DNA of 64,000 nucleotides from Glutamicibacter sp. JL.03c (GTDB taxonomy: Bacteria > Actinomycetota > Actinomycetes > Actinomycetales > Micrococcaceae): assembly GCF_025854375.1 (NCBI RefSeq), contig NZ_CP107575.1, forward strand, positions 496,001 through 560,000, in the 5' to 3' direction. A model generated the notes under the pieces. That model was not told the DNA's origin. It did not search any database and saw only the letters and a program-made list of their open reading frames with translations. Both the position numbers and the translations under genes were made by a program. This document shows, one piece after another, positions 17,074-25,975 of the stretch (the first letter of the stretch is position 1; each line of letters begins with the position of its first letter).

Positions 17074-19400
17074 TCTTTCAGCTCCGGTTGCAGGGTCTTC
17101 AAGGTCCATGTCTTATTCTTGCGCACCGCCAGCATGCTCAACAGCAAACCGAGGACGGTGTAGGCCAGCAGGGAGGCGATGACCGTGGACATGACGCCCA
17201 GATCGGCACCGTAGACCAGGTGGCGCAGGCCGAGCACGACATTGCCCATCGGCAGGATCTGGTGCAGGAACTGCAATGGCTCGGGCAGGGTCTGCCAAGG
17301 GAAGGTGCCTCCGGCGGTGATCAGCTGCAGGACCATGAGCACCAGCACCAGGAACTTGCCGGCGGTGCCCAGCAGGGCGAAGAACCCCTGGATCAGGGCG
17401 CTGAAGCACAGCGCGGCGAGCACCAGCAGCAGCCAGGCCATCCACGGGTGCGCCGTGCTCAGGCCCAGGCCGAAGTGCACGGCCGCGTAGAGCAGGGTGG
17501 TTTGCACCACGGCGATCGCCGCGAAGGGCAGCCAGCCGCCGATCGAGATCTTCCAATTGCTGCCGTTGGAGAGCAGGGCGCGCTTGGTGATCGGGCGCAT
17601 CACCTGGGTGAGGACCAGGACACCCATATAGGTCGCCAGGGTCATGAAGAACGGTGCCAGGCCGGCACCGTAGGACTGGGCAGCGGTCTGCTTGACGTTA
17701 TCCAGGGCCACCGGGGAGCCGATCACGTCCGCCAGCTGGTCGCTGGTCTTCTCATCAGGGTTCGGGACTTCCTTGACGCCATCCTTCAGGCCGTTGGAGA
17801 GGTCGCCGGAGCCGTCCTCGAGCCGCTGCGCTCCATCGGAGAGGTCGCCCACGCCGTCGGAGAGCTGCACCAGGCCGGTGTGCAGCTGATCGCTGCCATC
17901 CACCAGGGAACCGGCGCCGTCATCGAGGGTCTTGGCGCCGTCGGCGGCCTGGGAGGTGCCGGCCAGCGCCGACTTCTCGCCATCGGCCAGCTTCCGGGCC
18001 CCGTCATCTGCGCTGTGCGCGCCGGCGGCAAGCTTGGCCGAGCCGTCCGCGGCGGTGGAAATGCCATCGACCAGGGCGGGAACTGCGGCATCCAGCTTCT
18101 TGGTGCCATCGGCCAGCGTGCCCAGGCCGCTGGCCAGCTGCTGATTGCCGTCGGCGACCTTTTCGGAACCGTCGGCCAGGGTGTGCAGTTGGGTCTGCAG
18201 TCCCGACAGGCCTGAGTTCACCTGCTTGACCTTGGCATCCAGGGCGTCGGGCACCGAGGAGCCCTCGACGCTTTGGCTGATGGTGGCCTTGATGGTCTTG
18301 GCCTGTTCCGGGGTCAGCGTGCCGTCGGCGACCAGCGCGTCCAGCTGGGCTTGGGAGTCGCTCTTGACCTTTTCCAGCTGCGCATCGGTGTCGGATTGCA
18401 GCTGTTTGATCACCGAGATCGCATCATCCGCCGTGCTGGCCAGCTGCGCGTTGCCGTCGGCGACCTGGCGCGAACCGGTGGCCAGCTGATCGGCGGCGTT
18501 CTTGGCGCTGTGCGCTCCATCGTTGAGCTTGCCCACCGAGCCAGGCAGCGAGGAGGTCTGCGATTGCATTCTCTGCAGGCCCTGATTGAGCTTGTCGGCG
18601 CCGGTGGCCAGCGCTCCGGTGCCCTCGGCCAGCGCATTGGCGCCGGTGCTGAGTTTCTTCTGCCCGGCCAGCAGGTCATCCAGGCCGCCGGAAAGCTGCG
18701 TGGTGCCGTCCTTGAGCTGGACGGTGCCATCGCTCAGATCGCTGCTGCCGTCCACCAATTTGGTCGTGCCGCCGGCGAGGGTGAGCACTCCATCGCCGAG
18801 GTTCAGGGTTCCGTCATAGAGCTTCTTGGCGCCGTCGGCGGCATCGCCCATGGAATCGTGGATATCCACAAATCCGGCGATCATGGCCGAGGCGGTTTCG
18901 GTCCCGACTTCTTCGGAGACCGAATTGCGCACCTCCGCGGCCAAGGTGCGGGCGAAGTTGGAGACCATGAAGTTGTTTGCGTCGTTTGTCAGCAGCTCGA
19001 GATTGGCCCGGTCGGCCTTCTTGAAGTCGCCGGGGGAGACCAGAGCCGCGGAGAAGTCATCGGGAAGCACCAGCGCGAAGGCGTACTCGCCGCTGGCTAC
19101 CGCGTCTTCGGCTTCTTGGCGGGAGCCCAGATGGGCCCAGCTGAAGGTCCCGTCTTCTTCGAGGTTCTTCACCACGTCATCGCCGACCTGGGTGTCCTTG
19201 CCGTCCTTTTCCGCTCCGTCATCGAGGTTGACCACCGCGGCAGTGACCTTGTCCAGGTTGCCCTGCGGATCCCAGTTGGCGTACAGGTAGAGCGCGCCGT
19301 AGAGCAATGGCACGCACGTCAAAGCGATCAGCGCCAGCTTCGGCAGGGTGCCTCGGGTCATGCGCTTGAGTTCGGAGAGCGCAAGTTGCAAAGTCGTCAT
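17070..19400 (-). CDS. YhgE/Pip family membrane protein
   Basis: 776 residues. One N-terminal membrane segment (LALIALTCVPLLYGALYLYA, about 22-41), a large external region, and about five or six C-terminal membrane segments (from about 590). The external part has dozens of short repeats of the type LxDGxxxLxxG (for example KLVDGSSDLSDGTVQLKDGT), the hallmark of YhgE/Pip proteins, which are phage-receptor or ESX/export-linked in other Gram-positives. The ABC-like gene upstream overlaps its start by one base (TAATG). Confidence 0.9.
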   Translation of the reverse strand: MTTLQLALSELKRMTRGTLPKLALIALTCVPLLYGALYLYANWDPQGNLDKVTAAVVNLDDGAEKDGKDTQVGDDVVKNLEEDGTFSWAHLGSRQEAEDAVASGEYAFALVLPDDFSAALVSPGDFKKADRANLELLTNDANNFMVSNFARTLAAEVRNSVSEEVGTETASAMIAGFVDIHDSMGDAADGAKKLYDGTLNLGDGVLTLAGGTTKLVDGSSDLSDGTVQLKDGTTQLSGGLDDLLAGQKKLSTGANALAEGTGALATGADKLNQGLQRMQSQTSSLPGSVGKLNDGAHSAKNAADQLATGSRQVADGNAQLASTADDAISVIKQLQSDTDAQLEKVKSDSQAQLDALVADGTLTPEQAKTIKATISQSVEGSSVPDALDAKVKQVNSGLSGLQTQLHTLADGSEKVADGNQQLASGLGTLADGTKKLDAAVPALVDGISTAADGSAKLAAGAHSADDGARKLADGEKSALAGTSQAADGAKTLDDGAGSLVDGSDQLHTGLVQLSDGVGDLSDGAQRLEDGSGDLSNGLKDGVKEVPNPDEKTSDQLADVIGSPVALDNVKQTAAQSYGAGLAPFFMTLATYMGVLVLTQVMRPITKRALLSNGSNWKISIGGWLPFAAIAVVQTTLLYAAVHFGLGLSTAHPWMAWLLLVLAALCFSALIQGFFALLGTAGKFLVLVLMVLQLITAGGTFPWQTLPEPLQFLHQILPMGNVVLGLRHLVYGADLGVMSTVIASLLAYTVLGLLLSMLAVRKNKTWTLKTLQPELKE

Positions 19401-20179
19401 TAATTGTCCTTCGCTTCGCTGGTTTCAGCGGCAGGTTCTTCGCTGGCCGGCTGGTCGATGACCGGCACTTGGCTCGTCGGCTCTGGCAGATCAAGGTCCA
19501 GTTCTTCTTGCACGAAGCCGTCGAAACCGGTCTCTTCGGGGGTTTCTTCCTCGGGCTGTTCAGGCAGCGGGCCGAGGTAGCTGACCGGACCGTCCCAATC
19601 GCAGGGAATGCCGCTCACGATGGCGACCACTGCGAATTCGCGAGGGGAAGAGGCGAATTCGGTGAGCAGGTCCATCCACGACTCGTCGTGCAGATCGTGG
19701 CGGTCGGGGGAGTCGAGAACCAGCATCTGAACGTGCGGATTTTCGGCGGCCAGGAGCAACTGCAATTCCAGGCGGCGTGCTGGGTCAATGGCATCGACCC
19801 AATCCGCTGCCACGTCGTCAAAGCCATGTTCGCTGATCCACTTTTTGGTTCGCGGCTTGCGCCAAATAGGCCCGGGGATCAAAGCGAGGTCCTCGCCAAC
19901 CACGTCGCGGACCTTCATATGGGATTCCGGCTCGTTCACCTGGGGGGAATCGAGCAGCGCGCTATGCCGGCGCAAGGTCTTCAGTGCCTCGGAATGGCCC
20001 CACGCTACCGTGCCGGAGGTGGGCTGCATGCGGCCGCTCAGCGCGAGGGCCAGAGCGGTACGCGAAATCTGCGGGTCGGCAACTACCAGGTGCACTTCGC
20101 CCCGCTGCACACTCAGGGAAGTGGGCGGCACTAGCTGTTCGTGGCGGCCTTTGACGGTGACTGAATCTGCAATAAGCAC
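19400..20179 (-). CDS. ABC ATPase-like protein with degenerate nucleotide site
   Basis: 259 residues, first gene of the YhgE-TetR operon. It follows the outline of an ABC ATPase (VQRGEVHLVVADPQ, GRMQPTSGTVAWG, LQLLLAAENPHVQMLVLDSPDRHDL, VAIVSGIPCDW) but the Walker A position reads ADPQISRTALA, without GK(S/T), and the Walker B glutamate is replaced by Ser. The C-terminal 50 residues are Glu/Pro-rich. Start is GTG 20179; a promoter fits so close that the mRNA would be leaderless. It may be a structural or regulatory subunit for YhgE rather than an ATPase. Confidence 0.75.
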   Translation of the reverse strand: MLIADSVTVKGRHEQLVPPTSLSVQRGEVHLVVADPQISRTALALALSGRMQPTSGTVAWGHSEALKTLRRHSALLDSPQVNEPESHMKVRDVVGEDLALIPGPIWRKPRTKKWISEHGFDDVAADWVDAIDPARRLELQLLLAAENPHVQMLVLDSPDRHDLHDESWMDLLTEFASSPREFAVVAIVSGIPCDWDGPVSYLGPLPEQPEEETPEETGFDGFVQEELDLDLPEPTSQVPVIDQPASEEPAAETSEAKDN

Positions 20180-20187
20180 AACTACAG

Positions 20188-20219
20188 ACTAATTGAACTG
20201 ACCGGTCAGTTCAATTAGT
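20188..20219. promoter_or_regulatory. Perfect 32-bp palindrome: TetR operator over the YhgE-operon promoter
   Basis: Each 16-base half reads ACTAATTGAACTGACC from the outside in; the palindrome is exact. On the minus strand it contains a -35 TTGAAC (20214-20209), a 17-base spacer and runs into a -10-like TAGTCT (20191-20186); the GTG start of the ABC-like gene is six bases after the -10. The core TGACCGGTCA resembles TetR/QacR-type operators. Confidence 0.8.
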
Positions 20220-20400
20220 GCGAATATTCCTTTAATCACCTCTAGACGTAAACCGCTTGATGCTTTTGGATTGTTCGTGGGGCGTGTAGAAAACCGCGGT
20301 GCGAAGTTCATTGGTAGTTCATCGAACTTTGATTACCTCGAGGCCTCATCAATCGTGGCGGCCCGACCGTCACGCAACGATCATCAGCTAGAGGGAAAAT

Positions 20401-22317
20401 ATGAGCAAGAGAAGAACTACTCGCATTACAGCGGTTCTGCTCGGCGGCGCCGTGGCTGTATCCAGCTTCTCGGTGGCCCAGGCGGACACAGTCGAAATCA
20501 CCCCCATCGAACAGGTGCAGGGCACAGGCAGCAGCTCGCCATTGTCCGGCCAGCAAGTCACCGTGCAAGGCGTGGTCACCGGCGCCTATGCCGAGGGCGG
20601 GATCCGCGGTTTCTATGTGCAAAGCGAAGGCACCGGGGTGGAAGTTCCCACCTCAGGCAGCCCGGCAATTTTTGTTTATGCTCCTGACGAGGTCTCCTCG
20701 GTGCAGGTAGGCGACTTTGTCCAGGTCTCCGGAGCGGTCAGCGAATACTACGGGCTGACCCAGATCAAGGCCCAGGGCGTTCAGCAGCTAGCCGAGCCGG
20801 CCGAAAGCGTGAAGCCGTTGGCGATCTCCCTGCCTGGCGACGAGGCAGGACGCGAGCAGATCGAATCAATGCTCGTTGAGCCGCAAGGGGAGTTCACCGT
20901 CTCGGATAACTACTCGCTGAACCAGTACGGCGAATTGAGCCTGGCCCAGGGGACCAGCTCGATCCTGCCTGGCGAAAAGCTTCTGCGCCAGCCGACCGAC
21001 GTTTTTGCTCCCGGAAGCTCCCAGGCCAAAGCGCTCGCTGAAGAAAATGCGCGGCGTGCGCTCGTGGTTGATGATGGTGCCACGTTGAATTTCAGCACCG
21101 CCAAGAACACCTCCGTTGCCTTGCCTTATATCGATGCCGAGCAGCGCGTGAGCGTCGGCGCCACGGCGACCTTCACCGGACCAATGATCCTGGACTACCG
21201 CTATGACCTGTGGCGCTTGCAGCCGCAGGGCCAGGTGATTGGCGCCCAGGACTCCGACATCGCGCTGAACTTCGAGCAGATCAGCAACGAGGCTCCCGAA
21301 GAAGTCGGGGGCAACCTCAGTGTCGGCAGTTTCAATGTCTTGAACTATTTCACCACCACCGGCGATCAGCTTGAGGGCTGCACTTATTACCGGGACCGTG
21401 AAGGCAACCCGCTGACCGTGAAGCAGGGCTGCGATGCCCGCGGCGCCGCCGATGCGATCAGCTTCGAGCGCCAGCAGTCCAAGATTGTTTCCGCGTTGAG
21501 CAAGTTCACTGCCGACGTGGTGGTCCTTGAGGAAATCGAGAACTCCGCACGCTTTGGACAGGATCGCGATGCAGCCCTCTCCCACCTGGTTGATCAGCTG
21601 AACGCTGTTGCCGGCGGCAAGGTGTGGCGCTTCGTTCCGAGCCCGGAAACCGTGCCAGCCGATGAAGATGTCATCCGCACTGCGATCATCTACCGCAATA
21701 AGGCGGTGAAGCCGATTGACGAATCGGTCATCTTGCGCGATGCCGCCTTCGATAATGCCCGCGACCCGCTGGGCCAGGCCTTCCAGAAAGTCGGCGGAAA
21801 CCAGAACACCCGCTTTGTCGTAGTGGCCAACCACTTCAAGTCCAAGGGGTCCAACCCGAATGATGGTTCAGGCAATGCCGACTCCGGCGACGGCCAGGGC
21901 GCGTGGAATGCAGACCGTGTCGAGCAGGCGCGGGCATTGGTTCGATTCACCGAAGAGCTGAAGACCTCGCGTAACACGCAAAAGGTCCTGCTGGCCGGTG
22001 ACTTCAACTCCTATGCCGCGGAAGATCCGATTCGCGTTCTGACCGAGGCCGGGTTCACCGATCTCGGTGCCAACGCCGATTCCCAGAGCTACGTCTACGA
22101 CGGGCTCAGCGGCTCATTGGACCACATTCTGGCGTCCCCTGAGCTAGCTGCAAAGGTCACCGGACAGGACATCTGGAATATCAATGCGACCGAATCCGTG
22201 GGCTACGAGTACAGCCGGCATAACTACAACATCACCGATCTGTTCACCGCGAATCAGTACCGTTCTTCGGATCACGATCCGGTGCTGGTTGGACTGGAGC
22301 TGAATAAGAAGGGCTAG
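20401..22317 (+). CDS. Secreted ExeM/NucH-family endonuclease
   Basis: 638 residues. Signal peptide about 1-28 (AVLLGGAVAVSSFSVAQA). N-terminal OB-like region (VTVQGVVTGAYAEGGIRGFYV, residues about 50-130), then a C-terminal endonuclease/exonuclease/phosphatase domain: VGSFNVLNYFTTT, VVVLEEIENSARFG, VVVANHFKSKGSNP, LLAGDFNSYAAEDPI, SLDHILASPEL and final SSDHDPVLVGLEL, giving the catalytic Asn, Glu, His and Asp residues. Predicted to degrade extracellular DNA. Ribosome site AGAGGGAAA before ATG 20401. Confidence 0.92.
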   Translation: MSKRRTTRITAVLLGGAVAVSSFSVAQADTVEITPIEQVQGTGSSSPLSGQQVTVQGVVTGAYAEGGIRGFYVQSEGTGVEVPTSGSPAIFVYAPDEVSSVQVGDFVQVSGAVSEYYGLTQIKAQGVQQLAEPAESVKPLAISLPGDEAGREQIESMLVEPQGEFTVSDNYSLNQYGELSLAQGTSSILPGEKLLRQPTDVFAPGSSQAKALAEENARRALVVDDGATLNFSTAKNTSVALPYIDAEQRVSVGATATFTGPMILDYRYDLWRLQPQGQVIGAQDSDIALNFEQISNEAPEEVGGNLSVGSFNVLNYFTTTGDQLEGCTYYRDREGNPLTVKQGCDARGAADAISFERQQSKIVSALSKFTADVVVLEEIENSARFGQDRDAALSHLVDQLNAVAGGKVWRFVPSPETVPADEDVIRTAIIYRNKAVKPIDESVILRDAAFDNARDPLGQAFQKVGGNQNTRFVVVANHFKSKGSNPNDGSGNADSGDGQGAWNADRVEQARALVRFTEELKTSRNTQKVLLAGDFNSYAAEDPIRVLTEAGFTDLGANADSQSYVYDGLSGSLDHILASPELAAKVTGQDIWNINATESVGYEYSRHNYNITDLFTANQYRSSDHDPVLVGLELNKKG

Positions 22318-22330
22318 CTCCCGCAGGCGC

Positions 22331-22383
22331 TAACAGCCAGGCATGACTTCGCTGCTCGAAGACATGCCTGACTGTTATTTTTT
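22331..22383 (+). terminator. Rho-independent terminator after the nuclease gene
   Basis: Stem AACAGCCAGGCATG (22331-22344) with CATGCCTGACTGTT (22364-22377), one mismatch, followed by ATTTTTT. Confidence 0.88.
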
Positions 22384-22480
22384 GCCTGCAGGCGCTGTGG
22401 CCGTTGATCAAAACGGGTGCGGCAGGAATTAGGGGGTTGACAGGAAAGTTCCATCGTGGAGAATTGTTGAAGACGTTTCG

Positions 22481-22494
22481 TGAGAGCGCTCACA
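22481..22494. promoter_or_regulatory. LacI-type operator, distal copy
   Basis: TGAGAGCGCTCACA, imperfect palindrome around AGCGCT. It fits the LacI-family half-site pattern TGnnAnCGnTnnCA and lies 91 bases upstream of the perfect copy at 22568, compatible with repression by looping. Confidence 0.65.
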
Positions 22495-22567
22495 AAACGG
22501 TTAAGCGGAGCTGCTTTCATTGCCATGGCAAGCAGGGTTCAGGGATGGACCTATTATTTTTTGCCCC

Positions 22568-22589
22568 ATTTTGAGAGCGCTCTCAAAAT
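22568..22589. promoter_or_regulatory. LacI-type operator, perfect palindrome
   Basis: Perfect 22-bp palindrome centred on 22578/22579, core TGAGAGCGCTCTCA. This closely resembles the CebR box of Streptomyces (TGGGAGCGCTCCCA). It lies between a possible -10 (TATTAT, 22552-22557) and the start of the binding-protein gene, so bound repressor would block the promoter. The LacI-type gene at 27492 is the likely ligand-responsive repressor. Confidence 0.82.
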
Positions 22590-22635
22590 TCAGCAGTACC
22601 CACACTTGCACGAACTGAACTTGAATGGAGTCACC

Positions 22636-23967
22636 GTGAAATCTTCACGCACAACCCGGCTTGCCAAGGTAGTAGCACTGACCTCGAGCATCGCGCTGCT
22701 GGCTGCCGGATGCTCATCGGGAGCAAGCAAGGACGCTGCCCAGCCGGCCTCGGCCGATAACCCCGTCACCCTCACCGTTACCACCTTCGGCACCCAGGGA
22801 CTGGATCCGCTGTACAAGCAGTACGAGAAGGACAACCCGGGTGTCACCATTGAAGCCACCAACATCGATACCGGCGGCAACGCTCTGACCGACTGGAAGA
22901 CCAAGCAGGCAGCAGGCGCCGGGTTGCCAGATGTCCAAGCTGTGGAAGAAGGCTGGCTCGGCCAGGTCATGACCGTGTCCGACAGCTTCACCGACCTGAA
23001 CGAATACGGCGCCAGCGACATCTCCGGCGACTGGGTGGACTGGAAAGTCAAGCAGGCCACCGACGCTGACGGACGAATCATTGGCTACGGCACCGACATC
23101 GGCCCGATGGGCCTGTGCTACAACAGCAAGCTCTTCAAGGCCGCCGGTTTGCCTAGTGATCGCGACAAGGTTGCCGAGCTCTTCGGCGGCGAAGACGCCA
23201 CATGGGATGACTTCTTCTCGGTGGGCGAAGACTACGTGAAGAAGGCCGACAAGGCCTTCTACGACCAGTCCGGCTTCGTCTGGAACGCCATGGTGAACCA
23301 GCTTGACGAGGGCTACTACACAGCCGATGGCTCCTTGAATATCGACTCCAATGCCGAACTGCGCCAACGCTGGGACCAGCTCTCGGACGCCGCATCCAAG
23401 GGCCTGTCCTCCGGGCAGACCCAGTGGGACTGGGGCAAGGGCCAGGCCTTTGTCGATGGCTCCTTTGCCGTCATGCCATGCCCCGGCTGGATGCTGGGCA
23501 ACGTCAAGGGCCAAGTTGAAGGTGCCGGCGGCAACGTTTCCGATGGCTGGGACTTCGCCGATGTCTTCCCGGGCGGACCGGCCAACTGGGGCGGCGCATT
23601 CCTGACCGTGCCAAGCACCTCCAAGCACCCCGCCGAGGCAGCGAAGCTGGCCCAGTACCTGACCAACGCCGCCTCCCAGGCCACCTCCTTCGAAGAGGCA
23701 GGCGCCTTCCCGAGCAACCTTGAAGCGCAGAAGTCCAAGGCTGTGACCGGCGAAAACGATCTGACCAAGTTCTTCAACGGCGCACCGATCGGCGAGATCC
23801 TCGGCCACCGCGCCGAAGGAGTGAAGGCCCAGTACAAGGGCGCAGATGATTCGGTGATCCAGGAGCAGGTCTTCGGACCGGCAACCATCGCCATTGACAA
23901 GGGCACCGACGGCGAAGCTGCGTGGAACAGCGCACTGTCAACGCTGCAGGAACTGGAAATCAAGTAA
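22636..23967 (+). CDS. Sugar ABC transporter substrate-binding lipoprotein (CebE-like)
   Basis: 443 residues. Lipoprotein signal with lipobox LAAGC (Cys26), then a family-1 extracellular sugar-binding fold: TVTTFGTQGLDPLYKQYE, PDVQAVEEGWLGQV, VMPCPGWMLG, AAKLAQYLTN. GTG 22636 has GGAG six bases upstream and places the signal peptide at the N-terminus; longer in-frame extensions run into the operator. First gene of the predicted beta-glucoside operon. Confidence 0.9.
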   Translation: MKSSRTTRLAKVVALTSSIALLAAGCSSGASKDAAQPASADNPVTLTVTTFGTQGLDPLYKQYEKDNPGVTIEATNIDTGGNALTDWKTKQAAGAGLPDVQAVEEGWLGQVMTVSDSFTDLNEYGASDISGDWVDWKVKQATDADGRIIGYGTDIGPMGLCYNSKLFKAAGLPSDRDKVAELFGGEDATWDDFFSVGEDYVKKADKAFYDQSGFVWNAMVNQLDEGYYTADGSLNIDSNAELRQRWDQLSDAASKGLSSGQTQWDWGKGQAFVDGSFAVMPCPGWMLGNVKGQVEGAGGNVSDGWDFADVFPGGPANWGGAFLTVPSTSKHPAEAAKLAQYLTNAASQATSFEEAGAFPSNLEAQKSKAVTGENDLTKFFNGAPIGEILGHRAEGVKAQYKGADDSVIQEQVFGPATIAIDKGTDGEAAWNSALSTLQELEIK

Positions 23968-23984
23968 ACGGATAGCCTCCACCG

Positions 23985-24012
23985 CCTTGTGCGGGCTAAT
24001 CCCCGCACAAGG
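23985..24012 (+). repeat. Intercistronic hairpin
   Basis: CCTTGTGCGGG (23985-23995) pairs with CCCGCACAAGG (24002-24012) in the gap between the binding-protein gene and the first permease. With no T tract it is more likely an mRNA-stabilising or attenuating hairpin that raises the binding protein relative to the permeases. Confidence 0.7.
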
Positions 24013-24038
24013 TGGCTGCAGTAGAAAAGACGACACTG

Positions 24039-25091
24039 ATGAGCACCATGACACCTATGTCACGGCCGACAGAAAAGGCCGGAAAACCCAGCACGCCCAC
24101 GGTTGAAAAGCTGGAGGAATCAAAAGCCGAGCGGGCCATGCGTCGCCGGCACCTGCGCGGACGGCTGGATTTCAAATTCTCGCCATACCTCTATATCTCC
24201 CCGTTCTTCGTCCTCTTCGCGCTGGTCGGACTGTTCCCGCTGATCTATACCTTCGTGGTGTCGATCAACGACTGGGAACTGCTCGGCGGCGCCGGCGACT
24301 GGGTGGGGCTGGATAATTACAAGGCCGAATTGGCCTCGCCGCTATTCTGGAATTCGCTGTTGAACACCTTCAGCATCTTCCTGCTCTCCGCCATCCCGCA
24401 GCTGGTTGTTGCGACCTTCATCGCGGCGATGCTGGACCAGAATATTCGGGCCAAGACCTTCTGGCGCATGAGCGTGCTGGTGCCATACGTAGTCACCCCG
24501 GTAGCCGTGACACTGATCTTCTCCACCGCTTTCGACGAAAAGTACGGGCTGATCAACAACCTGCTCGGTGCCTTGAACCTGGATACCATCGCATGGAAAA
24601 CCGATGTGTTCCCCTCGCATATGGCCATTGCGACCATGGTGAACTGGCGCTGGACCGGGTACAACGCGCTGATCCTGCTCGCGGCCATGCAGGCGGTGCC
24701 GCGTGAGCTGCACGAATCGGCGGCCATCGACGGGGCCGGAGCGATTCGCCGATTCTTCTCCATCACCCTGCCCAGCATCCGCCCGACCATGATCTTCGTG
24801 ATTATCACGGCGACCATCGGCGGCCTGCAGATCTTCACCGAACCCAAGCTCTTCAACCCCAGCAGCTCGGTCCCGGGCGGACCGGACCGGCAGTACCAGA
24901 CCACCGTGCTGTACCTGTGGGATCTGGCCTTCAACCGCGGCGATTTCGGACGCGCCTCGGCCGTGGCCTGGATGCTGTTCCTGATCATCATCGTGATCGG
25001 CGTGATCAACTTCTTGATCTCCGGCACCATCGCCTCGTCATCGGACAAGCAAAAATCCCGCCGATTCGCTACCAGGAAGGGCAAAAAATGA
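24039..25091 (+). CDS. Sugar ABC transporter permease (CebF-like)
   Basis: 350 residues, MalF-type permease: a cytoplasmic N-terminal tail rich in Lys/Glu, six membrane segments from about residue 55, and the EAA motif ELHESAAIDGAGAIRRFFSI near residue 228. ATG 24039 is chosen; an earlier GTG at 24012 falls in the hairpin. Stop overlaps the next gene by ATGA. Confidence 0.92.
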   Translation: MSTMTPMSRPTEKAGKPSTPTVEKLEESKAERAMRRRHLRGRLDFKFSPYLYISPFFVLFALVGLFPLIYTFVVSINDWELLGGAGDWVGLDNYKAELASPLFWNSLLNTFSIFLLSAIPQLVVATFIAAMLDQNIRAKTFWRMSVLVPYVVTPVAVTLIFSTAFDEKYGLINNLLGALNLDTIAWKTDVFPSHMAIATMVNWRWTGYNALILLAAMQAVPRELHESAAIDGAGAIRRFFSITLPSIRPTMIFVIITATIGGLQIFTEPKLFNPSSSVPGGPDRQYQTTVLYLWDLAFNRGDFGRASAVAWMLFLIIIVIGVINFLISGTIASSSDKQKSRRFATRKGKK

Positions 25092-25975
25092 ACAACGCGA
25101 CCTTGCAGCGGCCCGCCACACCCAAGCCGGTGCGCTTGGGGCGAGGCAAGAACTTCTCTGCCGATCGCCGTCCTGGATTCCTCACTTACGGCATCCTCTT
25201 GGCCTTCCTCATCGGCAGCACCTACCCGTTGTGGTACTCCTTCGTCATCGGTTCCTCCACTGGCGACGTGTTCTCCTCGGCGTGGCCACCGCTGCTGCCC
25301 GGCGGGCGGTTCTGGGTCAACGTGGCCGAGGTCTTCGATTCCGTCGACTTCTGGGCGGCGCTGGGCAACAGCCTGATCGTCTCCTCGGTCATCACCTTCT
25401 CGGTGGTCAGCTTCGCCACCCTGGCCGGCTACGCGTTTGCCAAGTTGCGCTTCCGCGGACGCCAGGGGTTGCTGGTCTTCGTGATCGCCACCCTGGCGGT
25501 GCCGACCCAGCTGGGCATCATCCCGATGTTCATGATGATGAAGCAGCTGGGCTGGACCGGGTCACTGGGAGCCATCATGATTCCGACCCTGGTCACCGCC
25601 TTCGGCGTCTTCTTCATGCGCCAGTACCTGGTGGACAACATCCCGGATGAGCTGATTGAAGCCGCCCGTGTTGACGGGGCCTCGATGATCGGGACCTTCT
25701 GGCATGTTGGCGTGCCGGCCGCCCGTCCGGCCATGGCGATCCTTTCGCTGTTCACCTTCATGACCGCGTGGACCGACTACCTGTGGCCGATGCTCGTCGC
25801 CCCGCAAACACCTACCCTGCAGGTGGCGCTGAGCCAGCTGCAATCTGCTCGATATGTCGACTACACCATTGTGATGGCTGGCGCCTTGATGGCCACGATC
25901 CCGCTGCTGTTACTCTTCGTCGTAGCAGGCAAACAACTTGTATCCGGAATTATGGCAGGAGCTGTAAAGGGCTAA
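25088..25975 (+). CDS. Sugar ABC transporter permease (CebG-like)
   Basis: 295 residues, MalG-type permease with six membrane segments and EAA motif DELIEAARVDGASMIGTFWH near residue 188. ATG at 25088 overlaps the previous stop, and its own stop overlaps the glucosidase start (TAATG). No ATPase gene is present in the operon; such systems often share a housekeeping MsiK-type ATPase encoded elsewhere. Confidence 0.93.
   Translation: MNNATLQRPATPKPVRLGRGKNFSADRRPGFLTYGILLAFLIGSTYPLWYSFVIGSSTGDVFSSAWPPLLPGGRFWVNVAEVFDSVDFWAALGNSLIVSSVITFSVVSFATLAGYAFAKLRFRGRQGLLVFVIATLAVPTQLGIIPMFMMMKQLGWTGSLGAIMIPTLVTAFGVFFMRQYLVDNIPDELIEAARVDGASMIGTFWHVGVPAARPAMAILSLFTFMTAWTDYLWPMLVAPQTPTLQVALSQLQSARYVDYTIVMAGALMATIPLLLLFVVAGKQLVSGIMAGAVKG

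Noticed and set aside
17088-19403. Two long plus-strand frames opposite YhgE, and the DNA repeats inside YhgE as a possible minisatellite
   Set aside because: The frames mirror the LxDG protein repeats of YhgE. Unit length and sequence vary at the DNA level, so the repeat is a protein feature.
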